Of a stretch of DNA of 21,490 nt, positions 6,608 through 14,683 are shown piece by piece; position 1 is the first letter of the stretch, and each line of letters begins with the position of its first letter. The translations under genes and the position numbers were made by a program. This DNA comes from JAJYIW01 sp036787065 (GTDB lineage Bacteria; Chloroflexota; Anaerolineae; Anaerolineales; Anaerolineaceae). The notes under the pieces are model-generated. The model made no database searches and had not been told where the DNA came from. It saw nothing but the letters and a program-made list of their open reading frames with translations. The stretch is taken from the NCBI GenBank assembly GCA_036787065.1, contig DAIQPZ010000031.1:1-21490 (forward strand). Reading direction: 5' to 3'.

Positions 6608-6735
6608 AAAGATGAGTAATTGCTCAGGCATATGAGAGAAAGCCCCGAATTTGAGGTAATTGCGGGTTCGGAGCACCCGCAATTACCTCAAATTCAGACC
6701 ACTTTCTTCTCATGCCTGAGCAGTTACAAAGATGA
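6608..6735. mobile_element. Palindromic MITE-like element, copy 2 (intact) with 8-bp target duplication
   Basis: The 112-bp element itself is 6616-6727. It starts GTAATTGCTCAGG and ends CCTGAGCAGTTAC, inverted copies of each other with one mismatch. Its core is a perfect 21-bp inverted repeat (6647-6667 with 6675-6695). It is flanked directly by AAAGATGA on both sides (6608-6615 and 6728-6735), a textbook 8-bp target site duplication. No protein is encoded. GTAA ends plus 8-bp duplications are, from memory, features of the IS66 family, so a relative of such a transposase may have moved it. It lies between the ncRNA promoter and the small gene at 6763. Confidence 0.88.
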
Positions 6736-6762
6736 AATATATACAGAAAGAGGAAAAACCCC

Positions 6763-6969
6763 ATGTCTGATCCCCAACCTGCTTGCCTGTATTGCGGCAG
6801 TAAAAGCTCAAAAGTCCCCCTGATTGCCTTGATTTTCCAGGATAAACCGTATTGGATCTGTTCTCAGCACTTACCCATCCTGATTCATAAACCGCAGGAA
6901 TTGGCCAAGAAGCTTCCGGGTGCTGAATGGTTGGTCGGAGTGGATGAGTCTTCAGAGCATACTGATTAA
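6763..6969 (+). CDS. Small CxxC/CxxH protein, putative zinc-binding
   Basis: The 68-residue protein starts at ATG 6763 with AGAGGAAAA just upstream. It contains CLYC (Cys8, Cys11) and ICSQH (Cys33, His37), a plausible single zinc site (treble-clef- or ribbon-like), followed by an acidic tail. There is no signal or membrane segment. The function is unknown. The mobile palindrome ends 35 bp before the start, so the gene's promoter either lies in the 6728-6750 AT-rich stretch or inside the element. Confidence 0.7.
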   Translation: MSDPQPACLYCGSKSSKVPLIALIFQDKPYWICSQHLPILIHKPQELAKKLPGAEWLVGVDESSEHTD

Positions 6970-7065
6970 GCGTTCTACATTTTTTCATCACTTATCGCAT
7001 CTTTGTGCGTCCGAACGTGATCTCGAGTGCTTGAAACCTCTCCTTGCTGCGAGTAAGATCAAGAC

Positions 7066-7674
7066 ATGGCAGCCTACCAACGTTCAAAATCTTCTCGTCT
7101 GGCAAACAACTTGCCGGACGAGAAGCATTTAAACCCAGCCTTACTTTCTACCAAGGGGGGCGCCCTGGATGACTTTGATGCCTTTTTTGAGGTCTATTGG
7201 CCGCGGATCCTGGGGGTACTGGACCGCTTGGTAGGCGATCCCGACGAAGCTGAGGACCTGGCCCTGGAGGCCTTTTTGAAGCTGTATCAGGCCAAAGACC
7301 GGCTAGGTTCGGAGGATAATCCGGGAGGGTGGCTGTACCGGGTAGCAATGAACCTTGGCTTAAACGCACTGCGTGGGCGTTACCGGCGTAAATGGTACGA
7401 GATCTTGTCTGGACGAAGCGCTCTGGAAAGCGCGGCCCCATTGAGCCCACCGGCCGCTGCGGAGAGCGCCGAAGAGCGTCGCCAGGTGCAGCACGTGCTG
7501 GCAGAGCTGCAGCCGCGTTCCTCTCAACTGCTGGTGCTTCGATCAGCCGGCCTGTCTTACCAGGAGCTGGCTGAAACTTTGCAAGTGGGACTAAGTTCGG
7601 TTGGCTCGTTATTGAACCGCGCTGAAAAAGAATTCGAAAAACGATATCGCAGCCTGTATGGAAAATTGGAATGA
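7066..7674 (+). CDS. ECF-type RNA polymerase sigma factor
   Basis: In this 202-residue protein, sigma region 2 spans about residues 36-105 (FDAFFEVYWPRILGVLDRL, then DEAEDLALEAFLKLYQ and GGWLYRVAMNLGLNALR). Region 4 spans about 140-195 (LAELQPRSSQLLVLRSAGLSYQELAETL and the recognition helix SVGSLLNRAEKEF). The first 30 residues are unusual and poorly conserved in look. The ATG at 7066 lacks a clear ribosome binding site, and a 15-bp hairpin lies inside these first codons, so the true start is uncertain (no ATG, GTG or TTG follows in frame before region 2). The stop overlaps the ABC ATPase start (ATGA). No anti-sigma gene follows, so it may control or be coupled to the exporter genes. Confidence 0.85.
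   Translation: MAAYQRSKSSRLANNLPDEKHLNPALLSTKGGALDDFDAFFEVYWPRILGVLDRLVGDPDEAEDLALEAFLKLYQAKDRLGSEDNPGGWLYRVAMNLGLNALRGRYRRKWYEILSGRSALESAAPLSPPAAAESAEERRQVQHVLAELQPRSSQLLVLRSAGLSYQELAETLQVGLSSVGSLLNRAEKEFEKRYRSLYGKLE
7091..7125 (+). promoter_or_regulatory. 15-bp hairpin at the start of the sigma factor gene
   Basis: CTTCTCGTCTGGCAA (7091-7105) pairs with TTGCCGGACGAGAAG (7111-7125) around a 5-nt loop, with one G-T wobble. It lies 25 bases inside the predicted sigma reading frame. It could terminate the transcript of the small gene upstream, or affect translation of the sigma factor. The following CATTT is too short for a classic U-tract. Confidence 0.45.
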
Positions 7675-8600
7675 ATAATCCCCAACAATTCAATGCCGTA
7701 GAAACTAAAAGTTTGCGTAAGTGTTTTGGCGAAAAAGTGGCGGTAGCCGATCTTTCGCTGTCGATCCGCCGGGGCGAGGTCTTTGGTTTCCTGGGTCCAA
7801 ATGGCGCAGGGAAGACCACCTCGGTTAAAATGCTGCTCGGTTTAGTGGCGCCCACCTCAGGGCAGGGCTGGCTGCTCGGCCGGCCCCTGGGCGACCCACT
7901 TTCGCGGGCCAAAGTGGGTTTTTTGCCAGAGCATTTTCGGTTTCACGATTGGTTAACTGCCAGTGAATTTCTCACACTGCACGCTGACCTTTACCAGATG
8001 TCCAAAACGGTCAGCCAACCGCGGGTAAAGGCGCTGCTAGAACTGGTCGATCTGACCCCATTTGCCGGGCAGAAGCTGCACACTTTTTCCAAGGGTATGC
8101 TCCAGCGGGTTGGCCTGGCTCAAGCCTTGCTGAATGAACCGGATCTGGTCATCCTGGATGAACCTACTTCCGGCCTCGACCCGGTGGGGCGGCTGCTGGT
8201 GCGCGATATCATCCACCAGTTGCGCGAGCGCGGCGCTACGGTCTTCCTAAATTCCCACCTGCTGAGCGAAGTCGAAATCACCTGCGACCGGGTGGCGTTT
8301 ATCAAGCACGGCGTGGTGATCCAGACCCATTCCCTGGTCGACCTGATGGAAAACGGGCTGACGCTGGAAGTGCGGGCCCGGCCTCTCGAGCCGGAGGTGA
8401 CCGGCGGCTTGAGCCAGTGGGGCCGCCAGGTGCGCCAGGATGGTGAGCGGGTCACCATGACCCTGGAGAGCGAGGACCAGATCCCGGCGGTCAACCATTA
8501 TTTGCTCGATCACGGCGCGGAGGTTTTTGCGCTTTATCCCCATAAGCTATCTCTCGAAGACTTGTTTATCCAGGTCGTCGGGACGGATGGAGGGTTATGA
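7671..8600 (+). CDS. ABC transporter ATP-binding protein (ABC-2 exporter type)
   Basis: This 309-residue ATPase would power a two-gene exporter with the following permease. Walker A is GPNGAGKT (42-49), the ABC signature FSKGM (139-143), Walker B LVILDEP (159-165), and the switch histidine is in LNSHLLSE (His196). The C-terminal about 90 residues form the extra domain common in drug, Nod-factor or gliding-type ABC-2 ATPases. It overlaps the sigma factor by ATGA and the permease by ATGA, which indicates one translationally coupled operon. The substrate cannot be read from the sequence. Confidence 0.94.
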   Translation: MNNPQQFNAVETKSLRKCFGEKVAVADLSLSIRRGEVFGFLGPNGAGKTTSVKMLLGLVAPTSGQGWLLGRPLGDPLSRAKVGFLPEHFRFHDWLTASEFLTLHADLYQMSKTVSQPRVKALLELVDLTPFAGQKLHTFSKGMLQRVGLAQALLNEPDLVILDEPTSGLDPVGRLLVRDIIHQLRERGATVFLNSHLLSEVEITCDRVAFIKHGVVIQTHSLVDLMENGLTLEVRARPLEPEVTGGLSQWGRQVRQDGERVTMTLESEDQIPAVNHYLLDHGAEVFALYPHKLSLEDLFIQVVGTDGGL

Positions 8601-9442
8601 TGACGATTTGGGTTATGGCGCGTTTGACGTTTCGTGAAGCTGCCCGGCGAAAAATATTGCTGGCGGCGCTGATCTTTGGACTGCTCTTCCTGGTCATCTA
8701 TTCGCTGGGTTTTTACCTGATCCGGCAGGAATATAACCGGTCAGTCGATCTGTCCCAGCAAAGCCTGATGGTGCATGAAATGTCCAATTTTCTGGTCATG
8801 GCTGGCCTGTATACGGTTAACTTTCTGACCGTGATGATGACGGTGTTGACTTCGGTGGATACCCTCTCAGGCGAGATCACCTCAGGCACGATTCACACCC
8901 TCGTTTCCAAGCCGGTCAAACGATGGGAGATCCTGATGGGTAAGTGGCTCGGGTATGTTGGGCTGCTCACGCTTTACCTGGTTATGATGGCTGGAGGTGT
9001 GGTGCTGGCGGTTTTTCTGATCGCTGGTTATACTCCGCCTAACCTGTTGGCCGGTCTGAGTCTGATGTGGCTGACCTGCTTGTTGTTGTTGAGTGTATCT
9101 TTTTTCGGCGGTAGCCAGTTTTCCACTCTGGCCAATGGGGTGATGGTGTTTGGCTTGTTCGGCATCGCATTCATCGGCGGTTGGATCGAGCAGTTTGGTG
9201 CGTTAGTTAAGAATGACACCGCGATCAGCGTCGGAATTATCTCCAGCCTGATCCTGCCTACCGAAGCGTTGTGGCGCCGGGCGGCTTTTGAGATGCAGTC
9301 GCCACTTTCCACCATGTTGGGTGGAGCCACACCTTTTTCGTCCATCTCAGTGCCCAGCCCTTTGATGGTGATTTATGCCGGGGTTTACATCCTGGTAGCG
9401 TTGGTCCTGGCGGTGCGAACCTTCAGCCGGCGCGACCTGTAA
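8597..9442 (+). CDS. ABC-2 type transporter permease
   Basis: This 281-residue membrane protein begins with a cytoplasmic amphipathic stretch (ARLTFREAARRK) and a first membrane segment at about 21-43. The segment SGEITSGTIHTLVSKPVKRWEILMGKWLGY (about 91-120) is the typical cytoplasmic loop of ABC-2 permeases. Further hydrophobic segments lie near 68-88, 117-143, 150-175, 180-198 and 258-275. It partners with the ATPase at 7671. The ATG at 8597 overlaps the ATPase stop. A short unannotated gap with a mobile palindrome follows before the convergent dnaE. Confidence 0.9.
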   Translation: MMTIWVMARLTFREAARRKILLAALIFGLLFLVIYSLGFYLIRQEYNRSVDLSQQSLMVHEMSNFLVMAGLYTVNFLTVMMTVLTSVDTLSGEITSGTIHTLVSKPVKRWEILMGKWLGYVGLLTLYLVMMAGGVVLAVFLIAGYTPPNLLAGLSLMWLTCLLLLSVSFFGGSQFSTLANGVMVFGLFGIAFIGGWIEQFGALVKNDTAISVGIISSLILPTEALWRRAAFEMQSPLSTMLGGATPFSSISVPSPLMVIYAGVYILVALVLAVRTFSRRDL

Positions 9443-9517
9443 GACTAAGGGACATCATTCAGGCTATTAACTGGTGTGTCAGACAAAGTTGATCTTTCGC
9501 GGGGTGATAAAATATAG

Positions 9518-9625
9518 GTAACGGCTCAGCTATGTAAAGAAAGTTGCCGAATTTGAGGCAGAGGCGCTAACTTGGCACCCACAAACACCTCAAATTCGGG
9601 GATTCTCTGTTATTTTGCATATGCA
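9518..9625. mobile_element. Palindromic MITE-like element, copy 3 (right end decayed)
   Basis: The left end, GTAACGGCTCAG (9518-9529), and TAAAGAAAGTTGC match the other copies. The core inverted repeat CGAATTTGAGG (9548-9558) and CCTCAAATTCG (9588-9598) is intact, but the middle (9559-9587) no longer pairs well. The right tip is not recognisable and no target duplication is visible, so the right boundary is an estimate by symmetry. It lies between the convergent permease and dnaE genes. Confidence 0.65.
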
Positions 9626-9658
9626 GGAAAAGGTCCGGAGTTGCAATTCCATGCAATA

Positions 9659-12600
9659 TTAATCTCCAAACTTCCAGGCACGGTCGGCTTTGAGCACCGG
9701 CTCAGCGCTGTCGCTCTCGTAATCGATTGTGCCTTCTACCAGGATGGGGTCACTGCCCTCCAGCACATGCCGGCAGCGTTTGTAGGCATCCGGGAAAAAC
9801 ACCACGTCCAGCATGCCCTCCAGGTCCTCGAAGGTGAGGTGCGCCATGGTTTCTCCACGCGCGGTGCGGCTCCGGTGTATTGTCTGGCGCACACCTGCCA
9901 CCCGTACTTTTTGGCCCAGGTGAGTTACCGCGTCTACGGTGGTGATTGCCCCTGAGGCGGCTATCTGCACGGCGACCAGCTCGAGCGGGTGGGCATCGAT
10001 CCCGAGGCCAAGGATCTCTTCCTGGGCAGCTACCCGCTCGTTTAAGGACCATTCCTCCTCATCCGGAGAATTTTCTTCGAAGAGTGACAGTTGGCCGGCG
10101 CGCCAGCCGCCCCTTTCCAGACGGCGCAGGATGGCTGGAATGCTCCCGAGGCCCTCAAATGCACCAATCCTGGCCAGTGCTATGGCTTCGGTCTGGCGCG
10201 GGTCGCCTCTGACCAGGAAATCCTCCAGGCTGGTGAATGGGCGTGAGCGGATGATCTGTTCCTGGGTATGGCGGGTCAGTCCTTTGACCTGGTCCAGCCC
10301 CATGAAAAGCGCCGGATCCTGGGAGCGATAGCTCACACAGAAATCGCGCTGCGAGGTATTGACGTGGGGCGGGCGGACTGCAAGGCCCATGCGCCGTGCT
10401 TCCATTAAATAGACCCGCTGGCTATAATAACCTCCCCAGTTGGCCAGCACAGCCGCCATGAATTCCGCCGGATGGTGTGTTTTGCACCAGGCTGAGCGCC
10501 AGGCGATCTGGGCGTAAGATGCGGCATGGGCTTTGGGGAAGCCGTAACCGGCGAAGGCCGCCATCAAATCCCAGATGCGGGCAGCAGTCTCGGGGTCCAC
10601 CAGGCTGGTTATTCCGGCCCCGGCGATGAACTTGTCGCGCAGCAGGGCCATACGGTCACCGGGGTGGTTTCCGTGGGCGTGGGCCCCGCCCTGGCTCATT
10701 CCGCGCCGCAGTAGATCAGCTTCAGCCAGGCTGAACCCGGCCAGCCGGTTGGCAATGCGCAGAACCTGTTCCTGGTAGACGATCACGCCAAAGGTTTCGT
10801 CAAGCAGCGGTGCTAAAGCCGGATGCAGGTGCGTGGTGGTTTCTTCCCCCTTAAAACGGCGCACGAAGGCGTCTTTGAGCCCGCCGTTGAGTGGTCCGGG
10901 CCGGTACAGCGCGAGGGCCACCATCAGGTCGTCCAGGTTACGCGCGCGGATCTCTTTGAGGGTGGAGCGCATACCGGGGCTTTCGATCTGGAAGCAGCCG
11001 ATGGTGCGCCCGTTTTCAATCGATGCAGAAGTAGGTGCATCGTCAAGCGGAATCTCGTCCAGTATATCCAGAGAGGAATGTACCTCACTGCTCCTCCAAG
11101 AGCGGATCGCGCCGGCTACGTCGCCCAACACAGTCAGGCCGCGGATGCCCAGCAGGTCTATCTTTACCAGCCCGAGTTGTTCCACTGACTCAAGGTCCAC
11201 TTGGGTGATCGTCACGCCTTTACCACCAGACCGCATGACCGGCAGACGCTCTGTCATCGGTCCGGGTGAGATCACAATTCCTCCAGCGTGCATCGACAGG
11301 TGGCGTGGCAGCCCGAGGATAGCCCTGGCATCGCGAAGCATGGCCTGATAAGGCCCGTTTGGATAACGCATCGCCAACTCAGCGTAAGGGTCCTCTTGAG
11401 CGCCCTCGTTATCCCTTCCGGGTCCCCAGAAGCGGTAGGGCAGGCTGCTCATCAGCGCCCGTACCTGGTCAGGGGTCAGCCCGTTGGCCTTGGCGACGTC
11501 ACCCAGGGCGGAGCGTGGGCGGTAGCGGTTGATCGTCCCCACCATCGATACCCGTTCGGCGCCGTAAGTATCAAAAACGTGCTGGATCACCAGGTCGCGC
11601 CGGCGTGAGCACAGGTCAGTGTCGATGTCGGGTGGCGTGCTGCGCGCGGGGTTTAGAAATCGCTCGAAATACAGATCGAGGCGCAGGGGATCGGGTGAGG
11701 TGATCCCCAGGCAGTGGGCCACCAATGAGGATGCTGCTGATCCGCGCGATGAGAAGGGCACGTCTGAATGGCGGGCAAAGGCCAAAAGCTCCTCAACAAT
11801 CAGAAAAATAGGTTCGAACCCGCGCTCACCGATGACCGCCAACTCGTGGTCCAGGCGCTGTTTGATCTCGTCGGTCAGCACGCCGTATAACCTGCGCGCG
11901 CCGGCTTCCGCCTTTTGACGCAGGAATTGTAATGGGGTGATGCCGTCTGGGACGGGGACCACGGGGAAATGGACTGTACCGAGTGAGAGGTCGAAGGCGC
12001 ACCGTTCTGCGATTTCCTGCGTGGACTTCAGGGCAGCCGGGTATGCTTTGAACCAGGCTGCTATCACTGCCGGAGAAGTCCAGGTCGACCCGCCCGGTAG
12101 GAAAGCACTGGAAGGCAGATGGCTAAGCGGCTGATTAAGGCGAATAGCGGTCAGCAGGCGCTGCAGAGCAGCTTGATCGTCCGAGAGAGTGTATACGGGT
12201 TGGGTGGCGACAGTGGGCAGGGCCAGACCGCCGGCGAGTCCGGCCAACACGGGCAGTGACAGGCAGTTGTGGGGGTTGTTGGCTTGAAGTTCGACGTAAA
12301 GCCTGCCCGGAAAGACTGTTTGTAACCGCTCCAACCAGGCAGCAGCGGGAGTAAGTGCATCGGCCCCAACCAACGCGTTCAGCAGGCTGGCTTGCCCGCC
12401 GGTTAAGGCGATCAACCCATCGGAATGACCCACCAACCAATCGAACGGGCAGGGGATGGCTTTTCCGGCCTGGCCTCCTCCTTCCGGTAGAGTGAACAAG
12501 GCGCTGCTCAGCCAACAAAGGTTGCCCCATCCGGCCAGGTTGGTGGCGAGCAAGGCCAAAAGGTGCGGTCCTCCCTGTTCGATCAAGGCGCCCAGGTCTG

Positions 12601-12817
12601 CGGGGGGCAACAGGTCAAGCTCGAGCCCCAGCACGGGTTGTATCCCCGCCTGGCGGCAGGCCAGGTAAAATTCCACCGCGCCGGTCAAGTACAGGTGATC
12701 GGTCAGGGCCAGGGCGTTCATACCGCTGGCCTGGGCCGCCTGGACCAACTCGGCGGGTGAAGATAGGGCTTCCTGGAGTGAAAAATAAGAGTGCAGTCGC
12801 AGGTGGGTGAAGGTCAT
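9659..12817 (-). CDS. dnaE: DNA polymerase III alpha subunit, short DnaE2-like form
   Basis: At 1052 residues it is about 100 shorter than typical replicative DnaE, which suits the error-prone DnaE2/ImuC type. The order is: PHP domain (1 to about 280; LHSYFS and ALALTDH, with the first His of the usual HxH replaced by Arg); polymerase palm with PDIDTDLCSRRRD and KIDLLGIRGL, which supply the three catalytic aspartates; fingers with RPGPLNGG, FGVIVYQEQVL and RRGMSQG; YGFPKAHAASYAQIAW; helix-hairpin-helix region; and a C-terminal OB fold (about 960-1045). A beta-clamp motif was not identified. No imuA, imuB or lexA is in the window. A consensus promoter ends 7 nt before the ATG, which predicts a leaderless mRNA. 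It could also be a second replicative alpha subunit. Confidence 0.9.
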   Translation of the reverse strand: MTFTHLRLHSYFSLQEALSSPAELVQAAQASGMNALALTDHLYLTGAVEFYLACRQAGIQPVLGLELDLLPPADLGALIEQGGPHLLALLATNLAGWGNLCWLSSALFTLPEGGGQAGKAIPCPFDWLVGHSDGLIALTGGQASLLNALVGADALTPAAAWLERLQTVFPGRLYVELQANNPHNCLSLPVLAGLAGGLALPTVATQPVYTLSDDQAALQRLLTAIRLNQPLSHLPSSAFLPGGSTWTSPAVIAAWFKAYPAALKSTQEIAERCAFDLSLGTVHFPVVPVPDGITPLQFLRQKAEAGARRLYGVLTDEIKQRLDHELAVIGERGFEPIFLIVEELLAFARHSDVPFSSRGSAASSLVAHCLGITSPDPLRLDLYFERFLNPARSTPPDIDTDLCSRRRDLVIQHVFDTYGAERVSMVGTINRYRPRSALGDVAKANGLTPDQVRALMSSLPYRFWGPGRDNEGAQEDPYAELAMRYPNGPYQAMLRDARAILGLPRHLSMHAGGIVISPGPMTERLPVMRSGGKGVTITQVDLESVEQLGLVKIDLLGIRGLTVLGDVAGAIRSWRSSEVHSSLDILDEIPLDDAPTSASIENGRTIGCFQIESPGMRSTLKEIRARNLDDLMVALALYRPGPLNGGLKDAFVRRFKGEETTTHLHPALAPLLDETFGVIVYQEQVLRIANRLAGFSLAEADLLRRGMSQGGAHAHGNHPGDRMALLRDKFIAGAGITSLVDPETAARIWDLMAAFAGYGFPKAHAASYAQIAWRSAWCKTHHPAEFMAAVLANWGGYYSQRVYLMEARRMGLAVRPPHVNTSQRDFCVSYRSQDPALFMGLDQVKGLTRHTQEQIIRSRPFTSLEDFLVRGDPRQTEAIALARIGAFEGLGSIPAILRRLERGGWRAGQLSLFEENSPDEEEWSLNERVAAQEEILGLGIDAHPLELVAVQIAASGAITTVDAVTHLGQKVRVAGVRQTIHRSRTARGETMAHLTFEDLEGMLDVVFFPDAYKRCRHVLEGSDPILVEGTIDYESDSAEPVLKADRAWKFGD

Positions 12818-12824
12818 GGATTGA

Positions 12825-12853
12825 ATTATAGTTTACCTGGAATTAGGTTGCAA
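12825..12853 (-). promoter_or_regulatory. Leaderless promoter of dnaE
   Basis: On the minus strand TTGCAA (12853-12848), 17 bases, TATAAT (12830-12825), 7 bases, ATG (12817). The expected transcription start coincides with the first base of the start codon and there is no Shine-Dalgarno sequence. TTGCAA is self-complementary, so it is also offered as a -35 on the plus strand toward 12929, but only with a long 19-bp spacer to TAGAAT. No SOS-type operator was recognised. Confidence 0.65.
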
Positions 12854-12928
12854 AATTCGCCTGTTTTTTTGTTAGAATTAGCCAGGTTTGCTTGACGCTT
12901 ATGGGTGACCTCTTGGAAGGGATAATCA

Positions 12929-13651
12929 ATGCAATTATATTTCATTCGTCACGGACAATCGGCGAATAACCAGTTGAATGAATTGACCGGTTCGGACCGC
13001 GGGCGAAGCCACGATCCAGAACTGACTGTGACGGGGCGCCAGCAGGCACGCCTGCTGGGCGATTTTCTCTGCCTTTCTTTAGAAAATTCGATCGGCGATG
13101 ATCGCGATTTTCAAAATCGCAGGGGTTTTGGTCTGACCCACCTCTACTGCAGCTTTATGTTGCGGGCGGTTGCCACCGGCGCTTACCTGGCAGAAGCCTT
13201 GAACTTACCGTTGGTGGCCTGGAAGGATTGGCATGAAAACGGTGGGATTTACCTGGATAACGAAATCACGGGCGAGCCAGAAGGTCTCCCCGGCAATAAC
13301 CGCACTTTTTTTGAAGCCCATTACCCTGGATTGCTACTGCCGGATTGGCTGGACGATAAGGGCTGGTGGAATCGGCCGTATGAGGTCTACGAGGAACGCC
13401 TTCCACGCGCCCGCCGCGTTCTGGCTGAGCTGCTTCAACGCCATGGGGGAACGGATCACCATGTGGCGGTCGTCAGCCACGGGGGCTTTTACAACGACTT
13501 TCTGGCTGCTCTTAATGGGTTGGATCGTGAGCCGCGAGCCTGGTTTACAATGAACAACACAGCTATATCTCGTGTTGACTTTATTGATCAGCGGGTTGAT
13601 GTCGTCTATTCCGACCGTATGGATTTTTTACCAGCCGAGTTAATCACCTGA
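12929..13651 (+). CDS. Histidine phosphatase family protein (phosphoglycerate mutase-like)
   Basis: This 240-residue protein opens MQLYFIRHGQS, the RHG motif with the phospho-accepting His8. The second catalytic histidine is in AVVSHGGF (His184), and the acid residue may be Glu103 in WHENGG. The region about 50-66 (ENSIGDDRDFQNRRGFG) is an insertion relative to short members. The central WWNRPYEVYEERLPRARRV helix is conserved in look in related bacterial proteins. The substrate is unknown; the family includes sugar-phosphate and nucleotide phosphatases as well as mutases. The start ATG has AAGGGA upstream. It is transcribed divergently from dnaE and converges with the glycosylase. Confidence 0.88.
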   Translation: MQLYFIRHGQSANNQLNELTGSDRGRSHDPELTVTGRQQARLLGDFLCLSLENSIGDDRDFQNRRGFGLTHLYCSFMLRAVATGAYLAEALNLPLVAWKDWHENGGIYLDNEITGEPEGLPGNNRTFFEAHYPGLLLPDWLDDKGWWNRPYEVYEERLPRARRVLAELLQRHGGTDHHVAVVSHGGFYNDFLAALNGLDREPRAWFTMNNTAISRVDFIDQRVDVVYSDRMDFLPAELIT

Positions 13652-13654
13652 TGG

Positions 13655-13687
13655 GCGCATAAGAATGAGTCGCTCATTCTTATGCGC
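13655..13687. terminator. Bidirectional hairpin between convergent genes
   Basis: A perfect 15-bp stem, GCGCATAAGAATGAG (13655-13669) with CTCATTCTTATGCGC (13673-13687), and a 3-nt loop fill the 39-bp gap between the histidine phosphatase stop and the glycosylase stop. There is no T-tract on either side. A shared terminator or RNA 3'-end stabiliser is the likely role. Confidence 0.6.
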
Positions 13688-13690
13688 AGC

Positions 13691-14683
13691 TTAATCCCAC
13701 TTCATCGTACCTGTACTGGCCAGCCGTTGCAGCAGAAGGTGGAAATAAATAGAACCAGCGTAGGGCGTCCACTGGGCCAGAGCCTGTTCGAGGTGGTCGT
13801 CATCCAACGGACCCACCAGGCTGAGCCAATGGTGCAGGTGGATGCGCGAGCCCACTTCATCTTTTGGGAAAATGTTAAGACGGCCTAACCCGCGGAGTAA
13901 GGTATATTCTGCCGTCCAGCGGCCAACGCCTCTCAAGTTGTGCAAGAAGGCCAAAGCGGTTTCATCGTCAAGTGGGTCTATTTCTTCCAGGTTCAGACTG
14001 CCCTCAGCGATCGACGAAGACAGTTCTATCATTGCGCGTGATTTGATCCGGTTGTAACCGATCGCCCGCAGGTCGTCAATTCTCAGGCCGGCCAGATCTT
14101 CTGGCTGGGGAAATGCATTGGCCAGGTTTCCCGATGATTGAGAGGGTCGGCCGTAGGTCTTCACCAGCCGGTTGAGCAGATGTATACCCATCGTCAAGGT
14201 TACCCGCTGGCAGGCGATCCCGTTCACCAGAGCTTCAAAAGTGGACAGGTAACGCGTTGGTTTTAACCCGCGGAAGCGTTTGGCCAGTTCGTTCAGATGC
14301 GGGTTGGCTGCGGCCAGTTGGTAAAAAGACGCCAGGTCGATCTTTAAACCCAACAGCCTGTCCAGCGCCTGGGTGACCTGAGGACGGATATCCACGTTGT
14401 AGGTCAGACCGGAGACGGTGACCAACAGGATTGGCATTTCGGATGACCCTACCTGAGTCACGGCAATTTCGCGTGGTTGGCTGTCCACCAGGATTACGCG
14501 CCGGTACAAGCTGCCGTTCCAGCGGTCTATGGTTGTATCCGGGTGGCGGCGCAGTGCCCAAACAGTCAGATTGAGACGAAAAGGGGGGGCTGGCTCAAGT
14601 GTAAATGAAAGCTGGTTTACCAAGGGCCGGCTGAGTTGATCAGTAAACTCCCTTTCGATGGAGTTCTTTCTTTCAAGGTTCAC
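13691..14683 (-). CDS. AlkA-like DNA-3-methyladenine glycosylase (HhH-GPD family)
   Basis: This 330-residue base-excision repair enzyme would remove alkylated purines. The N-terminal about 125 residues resemble the AlkA-type extra domain (FRLNLTVWALRRHP to VDIRPQVTQALDRLLGL). The helix-hairpin-helix is at about 249-265 (NLRGVGRWTAEYTLLRG), and the GPD loop with the presumed catalytic Asp275 reads IFPKDEVG. No C-terminal iron-sulfur cysteines are present, as in AlkA. The start is GTG at 14683, which overlaps the stop of an upstream truncated frame (GTGA). GGAGG is only about 3 nt away, so initiation is probably helped by coupling to that upstream frame. The gene symbol is withheld because several HhH-GPD subfamilies are similar. 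Confidence 0.88.
   Translation of the reverse strand: MNLERKNSIEREFTDQLSRPLVNQLSFTLEPAPPFRLNLTVWALRRHPDTTIDRWNGSLYRRVILVDSQPREIAVTQVGSSEMPILLVTVSGLTYNVDIRPQVTQALDRLLGLKIDLASFYQLAAANPHLNELAKRFRGLKPTRYLSTFEALVNGIACQRVTLTMGIHLLNRLVKTYGRPSQSSGNLANAFPQPEDLAGLRIDDLRAIGYNRIKSRAMIELSSSIAEGSLNLEEIDPLDDETALAFLHNLRGVGRWTAEYTLLRGLGRLNIFPKDEVGSRIHLHHWLSLVGPLDDDHLEQALAQWTPYAGSIYFHLLLQRLASTGTMKWD

Noticed and set aside
7148..7912. Minus-strand ORF of 254 codons across the sigma factor and ABC ATPase
   Set aside because: It crosses two genes with clear motifs and is rich in Pro and Arg, as expected of an antisense frame.
10833..11348. Plus-strand ORF of 171 codons opposite dnaE
   Set aside because: It is antisense to the well-conserved polymerase core, has low-complexity Ser/Arg/Pro composition and no ribosome binding site; other plus-strand frames over dnaE are the same kind of shadow.
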